Source of the DNA: Chrysoporthe austroafricana
Lineage: Eukaryota > Ascomycota > Sordariomycetes > Diaporthales > Cryphonectriaceae
Assembly (NCBI GenBank): GCA_001051155.2
Contig: JYIP02000001.1
Coordinates: 3,596,001 to 3,660,000 of the forward strand
Direction: 5' to 3'
Length of the DNA stretch: 64,000 bases
Shown here: positions 45,256 through 57,601 of the stretch, one piece after another
Layout of the letters: each line of letters starts with the position of its first letter
Numbering within the stretch: position 1 is the stretch's first letter
The notes under the pieces: generated by a model
Told to the model about the DNA's origin: nothing
What the model saw: only the letters and a program-made list of their open reading frames with translations
Database searches by the model: none
Translations under genes and position numbers: made by a program

Positions 45256-47065
45256 GGCCTCGACAACCCGTTGCTTCTCGGAGCCGACTCGGCCTAACTC
45301 GCAAGCAGGTGGCACACGCAATCAGGAGCCTCTAACTCTCGAGTGATCCCAACCTGCTGTCCCCCAACCGCAACCTGACTGCCTTCTCGTCACCTCAGGA
45401 CATGCAGAACGTCTGGAATGGTCCTCACGGGGGCGCCAAGGGAGGAGTGTCCTGTCAGGGCGGATGACGGTAATGGAGGGCTGTTGTCTCGCTCGCCGGG
45501 TGGAATGGCAGTGCAACAGTAGGCGTGATGCTTCGTCTAGAGCATGGTGGCGGGGAAAGGTGGGAAGCAGGAAGGATCAAGACAGGAGATTTCCTTATTT
45601 TGAGGAGGGTGGCGTTGTATGTAAGTAGATTTGTAGATGCTTGTGAACGCGTGTGGAGCTAGAGCACAGCCAGGACGACTTATCGCCGAGGGAGACTTAT
45701 GCTGTGCTGGGTGACTCTGGCGGGCGGTGCTGACCGCAGCGAGCAGTAAAAACGACTGGGAGGAACCTCTTCCTTCTCTTTTCTTTTCTTTTCTTCCTTG
45801 GCTTTTCTTTCCTTTTCATTTTTCTTTTCCCCAGGACCCAGGATCAGGGGAGGTGACCCTTTCCCCTCCTCTAGATACTATGGAGCAGGGCTGCAGAAGT
45901 CATGCTGGACTAGATGTCGATGCTAATCTGGCGGTCGATCTCGCCAACGCGCACGGGAGCAATCCTTGACGTCGGGGACAAGACGCGCGTCAGTTCCCGC
46001 CAGGGTGGGTCCTTGAGATATGTGCAGCACGGCTGCGGACTTCCGAGGCACGCGAGGCAGTAAGAGGAGACAAGCGCCAGGCCAGAGACAACCAGGCGGC
46101 GCGCGGGAGGTAGGGCTGATGTCGTCATGAGCTATGCCTTCCGTCTCTCTATGTGTGTGAGATCGATGTCACAAGCCCTGCTGACTGGCGCGCTGGATAC
46201 GTATACCCATGGGTGGTATAGTCCTCCAGCAATGTCGACCTTTTCGACGGAACCGTTGTCTCTCCACCCCAGACCAATGTACCCAGTATGGTATCATCCG
46301 TACATGCCTATTATGAATACTACTATAGTACGTACGCCTGCAGGTCCGCCCTGCCTCAGGATCACATCGCAGGAGTGTGGATCTACAGTACGTCCGTACC
46401 GAGCAGTTGGTTGCGTGTTTGCGGGCCAACGGCGCGGTCTGTTTGGCCAGTTATGGCGGCGCTTCGATAGACCCCCACACGTGGTGAGAACCTTTTCTCT
46501 GAAGCCACTTCGTCGGACCCACAGGCTCAACCCACCCCCCTTTACCATCATGTCTTCACCGAAGGCCCCATCAGTCGGACTACTGAGGTTCTGGCAACCC
46601 GTCTCCTGCAGTCTCTGGGTTGTGGGCTCAACATCTGGTCGGGATGCATGATCTGCCGTGTCTGCAGATGGCTTGCGCCCTCAACAGGCTTGCGATACTA
46701 CGAGCGCGCGGATCAGAATTGTCGCCCTACTACATTCACACCGCACGGCACGATCCGAGATCCGTGCTGTCATCTTTTCGGCACTGACCGGTGTCTACTA
46801 TGGTAGGAGAAGATGAGGGGCCATCGAGACCGAGGAGCTGCGCATGTCCTCGGAAAGATCCTCAGGAGACCCACCGTGCCCACCTGTCATGCGACAGGTG
46901 GCGCAAGGGAGGGGTTGCCAGGGCGGATTGCTCTGGGACCCTTCTCACGGCCAGCGTCTCATCCTGGCGACGAACTGCTGCACAATCCCGGTAGGCTTGG
47001 TCTAGAAGCCGGTCCTCGTGTATTAAAGACCCAAGGTGCATCTACGACCCGGGCGGTAACCTAAT
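45256..47065. other. Long intergenic region, no confirmed gene
   Basis: Contains a pyrimidine-rich tract at 45771-45834 and a 9-bp inverted repeat (46880-46888 / 46893-46901). A 72-codon minus-strand frame from ATG 46128 to 45910 has a hydrophobic N-terminus and a CC pair and could be a tiny secreted protein, but nothing else supports it. Confidence 0.45.
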
Positions 47066-50000
47066 CTAATTGTACGCCAGTCTATCACTCGTCCATCCCG
47101 GCCTCAGGTACTCAGCGTCAAAGCTCATGTCATACCCCGTCGTGTGCACATACTCCAGACTCCAGTCAACCTCAATCTCCGCGCCCTCGGCACTCTGGCT
47201 CCACACCGTCACGGCGATGGTGTTGTCGCCATTGTAGTTCAGCACGCCCGTCGGGACGGGGAAGTTAATCTGGTTCCCAATGTACGGGTTGAACCGCCCA
47301 TACTGGTACCCGTTGACGAACAGCAGCACCCTCACCTCGTTTGTGTACGCGGAGACGAAGGTGCTGCTGGTGCTCCCGTTCCCGGGCGACGAGAACAGGA
47401 AAGAGATGGACACGTCCAACCCGGACGGGACTGAGAGGGGCGCCACGGTGCGGAAGACCCGTATTCCGGCGCCGGGCACCACGAGCGTGGAGGCGTTGCT
47501 CGCGACCGCCGCCCAGTCCTGGTCGGGATAGCCGGGGAGGTGCGTGCCGACGCGCTCTGCCCACAGCCCTCCCTCGTTGAAGGGTCCACGCACCGGGTCG
47601 ATGTTGCTCTCCCCCCCGGCGGTGCCGGCAATCTTCCACTCCGTGAAGCTGTACGCCCCCTCGTCCGGGCCGAGTAGCGTCGCGTTGTATATGCCCCTCG
47701 CCGTGATCGCGCCCGTCGTTTCGTCGTGCCCGGAGTTGTCCATGACCACGACCAGGACGTTCTCGGTCCCGCCCGCGGCGAGCGTCGCGTTAGCGAAGGA
47801 GAACGACACGTCGCCCGTCTCAGGGTCCGCCCCACCGAGGTACGAGCCCACGAGGATGCCGTTCAGCCACGCCGAGAAGCCGAATGCCGAGCCGCCCGTG
47901 ATGTTGAGGTATACACCCGTCTGCGAGGAGCTGGGGAACGTGGCGCGGTAGATGTGCGTGCCAACGTGGATGTGGTACTCGTCCACGTACAGCACCGGGT
48001 TGTTTGGCGCGGGTTTCACGGGGTTGGAGCTGTTGGTGATGTTGGCGGCTGCGCAGGAGCGGTTAGTACATGCTACAGGAGAGGCGGAGGATTGAGGACG
48101 TACTGATCCAGGTCGTGGAGGAGGTGGTATAGTTGGCCTGGATCTCAGGCAAGCTGTCGTGCCACTTCCACGGGCCGAGCGACGGAAGGGCGAAGGATGC
48201 AGGGCCATCAACTGTGGCTGTCAGCATGTTGCCGTCTCTGGAGGCGATGGCGAGAGGTTTGCCGTTCCACGTCACCGACGACACGGACGGTGCAAAGATG
48301 GTAATCGTCTCCGTCGAGTTGTCCACGTCCCCTGTGAGCTCAAGCTTTTTGTGGGATGTGATTGATGCTGAGCGGACAAGGTACGGGCCTTGGACGAGGA
48401 CTACTGGCTGTCAGTCAAGCTGCACCGAATCCGGAAGGGCGGGAACATATTCCTCACTCACCCGTGTTGTCCTCAGGATACATCGGATCGTTCCCCAGAC
48501 TCGGCGCCCAGAAGAGGTACGCCGCGCTCCGATCGAGGATGACGACACGCGACTTGTCGTCGAGATCCACGACCGTCATGCCGCTGGCGCTGGAGAAATT
48601 GATCGCCACGCTGGAGTTGCTCGGCACGATGCTGACGGTCGTCGAGGAGCTATTGGAGCACGACCTGGACAGTCTTGCAGAGGTCGCGCCCTCGATCACG
48701 AGCTCGCCGGACTCGCCGGTGGGAACCCACACGGCCAGCACCTCCTTACCGTCTATGACCGAGTACGTCAAGACCTCGGCGGTCGAGTACAGCAGGTTCT
48801 TGCTGCCGAACCGGAAGTCCGTCGGCAGGATCTTCGCATTGTGCCCATTGATGGTGATGCTCCCGCCATACTGCGGCACCGTCAGCGCCCCGCGCGACGT
48901 ATTGACGTCCAGCGTGAACGTGTCCACCACGCTCGAGGTCGAGGTGCCATGCATGACAACATAGAAGCCCGCGCCGGTGTCCTCGTTCCGCAGCGCCGAC
49001 GTGTTGATCGCCTGGTTGCTCGTCAGCCCCGGGCCATTCCAGACCTGATCCGTCCTGGCGAGTTCCTTCGCCACCCGCGTGAACATGGTCAGCAGCTTCG
49101 TCTCATAGTACTTGTCCCCGATGACCCGATTCTCGCTCACGGGACTCGAATAGTCGTAGCTGGTCGCGACCACCGGCGTCGCCAGCCATCCCCAGTTCGT
49201 GCCGCCATAGAGCATGTACAGCGATACGGCAGTGACCCTCTGGTAGATCAGGTTCCGATAGAACATGTTCACGAACTCGACGCTCAGATCCTGGGGACAG
49301 CCGCCAGCAGGACCGCCCCACGGGTTGTATGAACCCCCTTGGAACTCGGGCATGTAGTTGGGCTGCGTCGGAGAGAAGCTGGCAAAGTAGTCGTCATACT
49401 CGGCGACCTGGTACGCCACGTACGCGCCGTTAGTCCCCGTGCACACCGAGAGGTCGCACGACCAGCAGCTCGGGTAGCTGTCGAGTCCGACGACGTCGAC
49501 GTTGCCTGTCACGTTGCTGAAGTCCTTGCTCCAGCTGTACGCGTTCATGTTGGGGTCGTTGTGCGTGAGCGGGATGTCGATCCCGTTGGCGCGAGCGCCC
49601 GCCTCCAGGAGCGCCATGTAGTTGTCCACGGGCGTGTCGGGCGTCCGGGTGGCCACGTCGGTCCACTGCTCGCCCAGCTCGTTCTCGACCTGGAACAGAA
49701 TCACGTTGCCCCCGTTAGTGATCTGGTGCGGTGCGATGAGCTTCGAGATCTCCGACCAGTACGGCGTCCAGGCCGCCGTGTACCGCGGGTCATCATCGCG
49801 CAGCTCGCCGTACGCGCCCGTTGTCACCCACAGCGGGAAGCCTCCAGCGGTTGTCTCCGCGTTGATGTAAGGACCCGGGCGGACGAGCACGTACAGGCCG
49901 AGCTCCTGCGCGAGCGTCAGGATGGTGGTGAAGTTGTGCGCGCCGGTGGTGAAATCCAAGGTTGACTCCGAGGCGGCGTGGTAGCCCCAGTGGCAGTAGA

Positions 50001-50513
50001 TGGAGAAGGCGTTGAAGCTGGTCAGGGTCGTCTTGTGAGCCCTCCGACTGCTTGTGAAAGGTGCGGGAAAAGCTTACCCTGCCGCCTTGATCTTCTCGAG
50101 CAAGTCCCTCCAGAGCTCAGGGCTATAGCCTCATCAGCCGTGTATCCTACGTCCCGTCCGGCTTCTATAATCATGAAATGAACGGCTTCTCACTCACACT
50201 GGAAAGCGCCAGTAGTGGAACTATCGAGTAGATTAGTGTAAGTCCTGCGATGAATATCGATCAATATACGCACCTCCCCTGAGAAGATGAACAGTCTCTG
50301 TCCGTTGATGATGAAACTGTAGTGATCCCTAGACAAAGGCAATGATATCAGGATCCTGACTTCTTTCTCCTCTAGTGCGCGGAACACACACCATTCTATC
50401 AAGTCCGTCAACCCGTCAGTATGAAGCGGCCACTCGGTCGTATTTGTCTGAGCCAGGCAGAGCCCGGCCGAGAGCAACGCCCACGCCAGGCCGAGGGTTC
50501 TCGAAAGTAACAT
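47066..50513 (-). CDS. Secreted beta-galactosidase, GH35
   Basis: A 1,027-residue extracellular glycoside hydrolase releasing terminal beta-galactose from plant polysaccharides or oligosaccharides. Seven exons: 50392-50513, 50274-50328, 50198-50220, 50078-50122, 48462-50017, 48104-48403 and 47066-48048. The six introns are 53-75 nt, and the total is 1,028 codons. Exon 3 is a 23-nt micro-exon carrying FHYWRFP. The signal peptide covers residues 1-22. The TIM barrel has [31 protein letters not shown], the acid/base Glu in FQVENELG (about residue 195) and the nucleophile Glu306 in [13 protein letters not shown]. BetaGal domains follow, including [12 protein letters not shown] and [18 protein letters not shown]. 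Many N-glycosylation sites support secretion. It is a degradation gene without a link to the PKS. Confidence 0.94.
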
Positions 50514-52041
50514 CGTCAGTCACGTCGCTGCGGATAGGCCTATCTGGAAGCCTACATCCTCCTGGCTATGCTCATGATGTTATATATTCTTTAATATGCG
50601 CTCTCCAGCAGCCCCGCTTAATTAGCGATCCACACAGTTGCAGCACGCCCCAGCGGGCCATGCACTTGAGAGACCTTTTTTTCCACCGGCCAGAATTTCT
50701 CCGTGCCTTTAGCCGGTGGGTTCTCGACCCAGGACTTCGGGTTTGCAACGCTGCGGTGAACTAGCGTGGCTAGATGAGCTAGCACGAACCAGGTACACCG
50801 TGCTGGGGAACGCTGTCATTGCGGGGAGCTTGCCCGATCTGGCATAAGCGAGGTGGCATCGCAGAATTGGGTTTCTGGGGTGCTGGGGTATGTGGGTACA
50901 TAGCAATAGCACGGAACGCCTTGTAGAGCGCTCTATCTGCACGGCGATGGAGAGCACAAGATCCGGTCAGACGAGAGTCACGAGAGCGGCAAGCGGCAAG
51001 AAGTAAGGAACCTTCTGATTATCCAAGGCACCCACGTTCGTCCTATATATTACGAGAAGGTCTGCGAGGTTCGAAGTACCTTAGCATGATACAAGCCCAC
51101 TCTGGCATCACGCACCCTAATCATCTAGGCAACATTCAGTAATTAGCCCAAGCCAAGGTGCCAAGCAAGTAAAAACCCTAATTTCCAACTTGTGTCTTCA
51201 GAAGATCATACCAACCTATGTCGAACCAGATGCTGCGGGATAAACGAGATACACATACTCCGCGGCAACATCTCTCTTTGATCGGGGCGGCTGCGATGCT
51301 CAATTAACTTGCAGAAAGCCGAGGACAGACCCACATTCAAAGCTTTTTGCATACAAAGTTTTCTATAGTTGGATGAGGCTCCAGTCTGACCACTCTTGCT
51401 CTGAGCATCACTTGTTTGTCGCGCACTTGATTTACTTTCATAGCGGAGAAAGGAGAGAAAAAAGGAGGGGAGAGGGAGAACAAAAAAAAGGAAAGAAAAG
51501 AGAGAAAACGGGGATTCAGAAAGGGAAACGACAGAAGAATATATATATAAACAAGTCTTCTAAAAGCCAGAAGCGTCACTGAAAGCCAAATGCTAGCTCG
51601 AATCGTGAAAAGTTCGAAGTTGAGGAAGACTTTCTGTAGCGGATGCAGCTTTTGAGCAAGCTCATTGTCTCCTGGAAGAAAAAAAAAAAACTAAGAAGCA
51701 TTCGCTTGCGAGCCTAAGCTTCGCTCTCGCTAAGTCAAATATAGGTCGCAACGAAGCAGCTGAGACTATTTTTCTTCAGGTGGACGGGCATTCAGCCCGG
51801 ATAATGTCTTTAACGTGAGAACCTAGGCGAAAGCTTTCCGATTGGCCGGGAGGTGGACCGAACAGACGGTAGGGTTGTAGCTGTCATAAAGGGCTTCGAT
51901 ATCTTCAGCAATGGGTACCTTTGAAAAGGTTTCGGAAGCAGAGGAAGACTCTATAACGACAGAGGGCTGAGAAATATTTCCCTATACCGCGTCACCGTTC
52001 TCAGTCGCGCCTTATCTAGGACCATGCCCTCTGTGAGTTGC
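50514..52041. other. Intergenic, no gene seen
   Basis: GH35 promoter side. An A/G-rich stretch covers 51440-51540 and an A-run lies at 51679-51691. No coding signal. Confidence 0.65.
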
Positions 52042-53067
52042 TTACTTAGCATACAACTTCTCTGCACTAGACGTGCTCCATGGTCCTAGGCTTGCTACCT
52101 TCTGCCCCACAGCTTTGCGCTCAGTTGTGACGTTGGCGATGTGAGTCTTGCTAAGACTCATGCTGGCCATCTGCCCTCCTTTGGAATCAGGCATGGTACA
52201 CGAACTAGGCTGGACACGCGCGGTGCCATCCCCACTCACGCTCGTGACACCAGATAGCCTCACTTGCGATGCCTTGATAGCTGTATATGCCTTCTCGTAA
52301 AATGCCTCCACAGTTTCTAAGACTTTCTGCAGTTTTTCCTCCTGCTTCTCGTGTGTGCGCTCGATTTGAACCCCCAACTGTTTCTCACAAATCGAGGTGC
52401 CCGCCAGCTGATAGACAATATCTGCCTCGCGCCTGAGGATGCTCCTTTCGGCTGTGCCGAGATTCTTCGAAGATGCCCGCTCGATGAGCGAGCTGTGCAT
52501 CTCATCCAAGCCTTCACGGCGACCTACTTTGCGGGATGTGATCATAAGGTCCTGGAGGAGGCATTGCTCTGTCGCGAAGGCTCCGGAGAGGAGTGATCTG
52601 AGTTCATCCCTGATGCCAGTTAAATCGACCAGCGCAGGCCCTGTATTCGGAACGAGAGTGCTCTGATTGTCGAGGCTGTAGACGGTTACGGGGCAGGAGT
52701 CAGGATCGTCGGAACTTTCGAGCTCGCAGTCTTTGTCACTTTCAACTCCAGATGTGTAAGGCGAACCCTTGTCCCCAGAAGCGGACTGTTGTAGCACTGC
52801 AGCAGTACTTGTGATACAATGGGTTACAGGTAGACTTGTGTGATCGCTCGAAAGATTACATACAGCGGACGGCTGCCCGTCATTATTTTCGGCGAGATCG
52901 AGGAGATACTGGTCCAAAGAGTCCCATTTTCTCGACCAGTGTCGTGGTGGGCGACTCGCGGCTACTGGTAAGGGGACTCGAGCATGTACGGCCTCGATTG
53001 GCAAGGGCATGACGAAATTCGTTTTAAATAAGTCAACGGGTCCGGAAGGAGTGGACTGACAGGGCAT
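52042..53067 (-). CDS. Hypothetical protein with C-terminal coiled coil
   Basis: Not recognised. Single exon, 341 residues, ATG at 53065-53067. The N-terminal half is Ser/Asp-rich and probably disordered. The C-terminal half (about 150-270) is helical and charged, with segments such as DLTGIRDELRSLL, RSILRREADIVYQL and THEKQEEKLQKVLETVEAFYEK, which fit a coiled coil. The tail is again Ser-rich. No signal peptide or membrane helix. It lies in a poorly conserved stretch flanked by repeat sequence, so it may be lineage-specific. Confidence 0.5.
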   Translation of the reverse strand: MPCQSTPSGPVDLFKTNFVMPLPIEAVHARVPLPVAASRPPRHWSRKWDSLDQYLLDLAENNDGQPSAVCNLSSDHTSLPVTHCITSTAAVLQQSASGDKGSPYTSGVESDKDCELESSDDPDSCPVTVYSLDNQSTLVPNTGPALVDLTGIRDELRSLLSGAFATEQCLLQDLMITSRKVGRREGLDEMHSSLIERASSKNLGTAERSILRREADIVYQLAGTSICEKQLGVQIERTHEKQEEKLQKVLETVEAFYEKAYTAIKASQVRLSGVTSVSGDGTARVQPSSCTMPDSKGGQMASMSLSKTHIANVTTERKAVGQKVASLGPWSTSSAEKLYAK

Positions 53068-54184
53068 GCGAACGGGAGGGTCAAACGTATGAGGCGGTGA
53101 GACTCCACCGAGCGGACAGGAACCGCTTAGATGTTGTGATTTTCGTGGGGACTAGGTACGGTATTTCAGGTGTAATGCGAAGTAATGTTTATAGAATGGT
53201 GAGTTGTATTGTCGGGTACAGCACCATAACATGCTAGGATCAAATAATCACCCCGCTGATCCTGCATGAACTGCTACTTGCATTATCCATCTCAAGCAAT
53301 TCATTCCAAGACTATGTATATGTACAGGATGAAACCAACAAGGTCGCTGTTGCCGAGGCTTTGTTCTCTACTGGCCACATCTTTCCTCCAAGGTAAGTCC
53401 ATATATATATAAAGGAAAGAAGCGAGCACAGAATGCCCTTTTTGATATCCTTGCAACCAGAAATTTTTTCCAGCCACCGGCTTTATATCCGGCTTTCCAA
53501 CACACCCGCATGCTTTCCAAGGCTTCGTGGATGAGCAAAAGTCCCAAAAGCGGAAACCCAAACTATTCCGAATTCATGCTACTACTATCCCTGGAAACAG
53601 AATTCTATCGTCGAAGCAGTTCTGTAAATAGGAGCACTTCAGATCTTTCACCCTTCCTTAAATTTTTGCTATTCGCTCTTTCTTAGGAGGCTTAGAGCAT
53701 GGTTTAAGCGCTTTGTTTCGACCTATCGAAGCCATTGAAGTACCGAGCACTGTTCAGGCTTCCGAGAATGCGTTTTGCCAAAATCTTCACAAGGGAATTG
53801 GTATCTTTGCGTTTGAGAAGAACTATTTCCGCCCAAAATAGCAAGTGTTGCAAATTTACGAATTTGCGTATGAATTAGAGAAATGATGTAGTGGATTGGC
53901 TCACGGATCTAATTGACGTATGTAATGCAAGGGGTATAGAAGTATATCATGAATAGTATTACCTCGATACCCTTGAGGATTAGAGTGGTAATTGCTAGAC
54001 ATCCTATATACTGGAATGAAGAAACAGCCAGAATATCTAGGGCCAAGCCGCCTTGCTGAGCATGAGTCTACCAATTATATGGAATTAATCCCCTCACTGT
54101 GAAAGCGGTAGTCGGGCTATAGGAGTGGACTCTAGTACATTGCTTAATGAGGATGGGCGATTAGATGTAGAAAAATTGCTCAGT
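53068..54184. other. Intergenic with LTR-like repeat, AT-rich
   Basis: Holds repeat copy 2 at 53422-53499 and a (TA)n stretch just before it. The rest, to 54184, is AT-rich without coding signal. Confidence 0.55.
53422..53499 (-). repeat. Dispersed repeat copy 2, LTR-like
   Basis: Matches 5145-5222 in the same orientation with scattered, mostly transition-type differences. Flanks do not match well, so the two copies are old fragments. Confidence 0.55.
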
Positions 54185-55039
54185 CTATTCCGCAGTGAGC
54201 CCGAAGACGGGGGTGAAATTGTGAGTCTCTCCGTTGATTCTTATGGTTCCAGCAGACTTGTTGACTTCTATCCCCATTGCATAGTTGGGATATACCCCAA
54301 CAAACGGTGCGTAAACACCGTCCATGATCTCCTGCCGACCGCACGCGTCTGGTACAGTTTTGAACAAGATAATCAAGATCTACAACCAGCCGGTAACCAG
54401 TCTTATGTCACGTTAGGTCGTACACCGATATCCGTATTTCTCGAGAGTTGGCACAACACCAACATCGACCATTTCCAATGTATGGGTCGCAAAGGTTCTC
54501 ATGTCCTCAGTGATACAATGAATGGAGTGGTGGTTGAGCACGAAGACGGCGATCTCGAAGAGAACCCAGGCTCGGGGCTCGAATGGAGGAAATCTCCACG
54601 CGAAAGCACAATCCTGGACAAGCAGGGGAATAGCCCGTAGCATCTTACGGAAGTATTCGTCTTCGAGTTGACTCCGCGGTGCCTGTGGCATACAAGTCTA
54701 GTCAATCCATATATAAGACTATTCCCGTGTACGGAGATCCTCGTGGAATCGAGATAGATCCGTGCCCTCCGGGTCAGGATGTAGTCTGGTGTGCCAGTAA
54801 TGGCTGACGAAAAAAACAGTCTTGATTGTTTGCGAAGCCGACGTCTAGAAGAACGACAAGGTAGCGGTCGAGACAGTCGAGATCCCATTTCGCAAGGTGG
54901 GACTACGAGCGACCGAAATTGCGTCGAACGCGAATTGTCTGGGGTGCCCCGTCAGCCAGTCGCATGCTAGGAAGTACTTGGGATGAAGAGTACCTTTCGC
55001 AGTCGACCCACCATCCATGACGTTGTGACTGAGTGACAA
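54185..55039 (-). pseudogene. Decayed gene with five in-frame TAG/TAA codons
   Basis: A single minus-strand frame from ATG 55037-55039 to the terminal stop at 54185-54187, carrying protein-like sequence throughout but broken by five stops at 54845-54847, 54719-54721, 54698-54700, 54413-54415 and 54380-54382. Four are TAG and one TAA, so all could come from CAG or CAA by a C to T change, the pattern left by repeat-induced point mutation. Conserved-looking blocks are FFVSHYWHTRLHPDPEG, IWID(stop)TCMPQ, FEPRAWVLFEIAVFVLNHH and VVPTLEKYGYRCT. The W-FEPRAWVLFEI part resembles a family of fungal proteins of unknown role with a WxDQxSxPQ...RAWVxFE pattern; that match is from memory. No frameshift was needed to follow it. 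It is most likely not expressed as a full protein. Confidence 0.7.
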
Positions 55040-56757
55040 GGTGTGAAGATTATTTCGGGGGAAAAAAAAAAGAAAGTGGCGTGCTCAACGGCTTCGGGTC
55101 GTTGCGTCGCGCAAGAGCTAGAACGTGGCCCATGCACCATATGTGACAGTGTCCAGCGTGAAAAGGCTGAAAATCATCTACCCGCCCTTGGCCCGTGGTA
55201 ATTAAGTAGCAGTTCTGTTTGTAGAGAATCCAACCAACTTGTCTACTACTTTTACGGAGCTCTCCACACTGGATTCAATTCCAATGTAAAGTTTCATGTT
55301 CTGTATGCGGTGGGTGTAGTAAGGCCGAAACAAGCTTTTTCTTTTTCTTTTCTTTCTTTCTTTCTCTCTTTCTTCTTTTTTCTTTTTCTTTTTCTTCTTT
55401 GGTGGTGGCGGTGGTGGGGGCTTAATAATTTTCTTCCTTGGCAAAAGATACCTAGACAGTAGAAGAAGGAAGAGTTCCAGCTCTTGAGGACCATAGAGCG
55501 CATGAGGAGAGCGAGTAGCCGGCAGCGGACGGATGGTTGAAGGTTGACTCCTACCCAATTATAGGCATGCCTGGGTTGATCAAGCGTGAACCCGGAGCAG
55601 CAATAAGAATGTCATCGGCCGCAACCGACTGTGCTTGCGCCCCCCATCCCCAGGTCCTCCTGTTTGATTTTCCCATGTGTGTATTTAAGAGACAGCGGGG
55701 GAGAGGAAGAGTGCAAGGGGCGGTTCGAGAAGAATACCTCTCTTCCAGTGCATGTGAAAGCAACAGACATGTATCAACAGAGCAGCGAATGCCAAGAGGA
55801 AGAATATTGCATAACAATTATGAACACAAGCTGACGTGGGTAGGCCTGCCGCGGCATACTCAATAATAATCTGCTAGGGTGCAATCTTTGGGACAACAAA
55901 CAACGCCAGGTTTCTTTGCGACCAGTGATCCTTGTGCTGGTCGGAAGTTCTAGATCAATCGCAAGGCTGTATTTGGACAGCGAGACGCAGGGCACTGCAG
56001 CACAACGGACGATGGTAGAAACACGGGGTAGTTTTCAGGGAACCTTACAGCTCCCAATGCTAAGGTTCCATCGTCAGACTGTTGTCTCTCCATTACCGAA
56101 GCCGCTGTTTAGCTCAAGGGCATGATAGTGCAACAACCCACGACTTGAAACCTTGACAGTCCCAGATGGTTCAGATGGCCTGATGCAACCACGAAAGCTT
56201 CGGCACCCGATTCTGCCATTCCAAAAATACAATTATTTTATAAAGTAGCCAAGAGCCTTGATTCAATAATTCGCGGTGCCTACCTTCTCTTCCGTAGCAT
56301 CCAATTGCTACTCAGTAGTATTATTTTCGCTCGGTGGCGGCTGCAGGGTCGCGCTGAGAAGCAGAATCTGGACACAACCCCGGTCCACCAGGGTGATCGG
56401 CCTGTGGATCGTCCGCCGTAACCTGTTTGAAGACGAGTAAGCCCACTTCTTTTTTACTTCCCAGACTGTGCATTCGCCATCTTCAGCCTTCATGGGCTAT
56501 ACTCGACACAGATAAACCCCAGGCGTCATTGCCGCTGACGATATGCTCAACCAGTTCCTTGGTTCTGACTGGAACAGCATTGAGGTTCTTAAGCTCGTCC
56601 TGAGCCCGGCGCTCAGCAAAAGCGGTAGCCCTCAATGCCTCGATGACAGCGTTCCAGTTCCTTCAACCGAATCGCCTCTAATCATCAATCGCGATCGCTC
56701 TTCCTTCTTCTTGACCGAGTTTCCCCTCGTCCGCCCGGCAATGTCCACTCGCTTGTA
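55040..56757. other. Intergenic, no confirmed gene
   Basis: Contains a long pyrimidine tract at 55338-55402. A 71-codon frame at 56543-56758 ends in a TAA that overlaps the next ATG as TAATG; it may be an upstream ORF in the leader of the 56758 gene. Confidence 0.5.
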
Positions 56758-57601
56758 ATGGAAGCTCAGCCTGGAAAAACGACAGTATGGGTACCCAAGG
56801 AAGCATTCGACTCGGTCCGGCGGCTGTGGAAACCAGAGTTCAACTGGATACCTGTGCCAGTCGACCGGTCGCTCCCGCCCGACCACATCGCCTACATCGA
56901 AACCGCGGGCCCTATCTCTCCGCTGCCTCCGATACCACGGACGCCGAAGACGCCAAAGACACCGAAGACACCGCTGGACCTTCCGCCCCTCGAGACAGCG
57001 CTAAGTACCCAGCGCTCGGTCGGTGGATACTTCGTGGGGAGTCCTGAGCTCGAAACTGCTATCACAGTCGGGTTCAGCCCAGGCGACAGCGAGAGGCCTG
57101 ATACGCCGTCCACCGCGACGGAGCCAGAAAGCCCGGCCACGCCCAAGGATGGTCAGGGTTTACCAAAGCCTAACATCTGGCGGCAGTCTCAGATCAGCAA
57201 TGGGTATCAACAGGAGGAGACATGTCGAAAGGAGGAGCACTTCAACGCTATCCATGGTCTGCAACCTGACACACAATGGAAAATGGTGGACAGACGAGAT
57301 ATGTATGGTCCCAAAGATAACCTGAAGCCAGCCAGTTGGAAGACGCTGGACGGCAAGCGAGATCTCGGAATGCAGGACCACTGGCAGACGTTTCGGCGCA
57401 ATGAGGCACACTGGCATGGAAGCGAGAAGGGCTTTGCCGTGAGGCTGGACGTGCATCTGAACGTTGAGGTAGAGCTGAAGGGGACTGTGAATGGAGACAT
57501 TACACTGTCCGCAGAAGCGCTGTATGTGAGTGCCCTGATCCAAATCTCTATTCGTCTGCCCATCCAGGAGGAACTAATCCGGAGTCTAATAGGCACTATG
57601 A
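56758..57601 (+). CDS. Hypothetical Pro/Thr-rich protein
   Basis: Not recognised. ATG 56758, with an intron at 57526-57592 (GTGAGT, AATAG) giving 258 residues that end EALYAL. Without the intron the frame runs to 57639 (293 residues), but the donor and acceptor are canonical. The N-terminus is WVPKEAFDSVRRLWKPEFNW. The middle is Pro-rich with a triple TPK repeat at about residues 62-71. The C-terminal third has regular beta-like sequence (FAVRLDVHLNVEVELKG). No signal peptide or membrane helix. It is probably an expressed fungal protein of unknown role. Confidence 0.55.

Noticed and set aside
46127..46651. 174-codon plus-strand open frame
   Set aside because: No domain, low-complexity Pro/Arg composition, no splice support.
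46880..46901. 9-bp inverted repeat with 4-nt loop
   Set aside because: Single short hairpin in intergenic DNA with no gene context; expected by chance in 64 kb.
48133..49332. 399-codon plus-strand open frame
   Set aside because: Antisense to GH35 exons. It exists because of high GC3, has no domain, and the opposite strand has complete catalytic motifs.
51177..51186. 'aaccctaa' telomere-like unit
   Set aside because: One copy only; not a telomere array.
54125..54640. 171-codon plus-strand open frame
   Set aside because: Lacks an ATG near its start and overlaps the minus-strand pseudogene, whose sequence looks far more protein-like.
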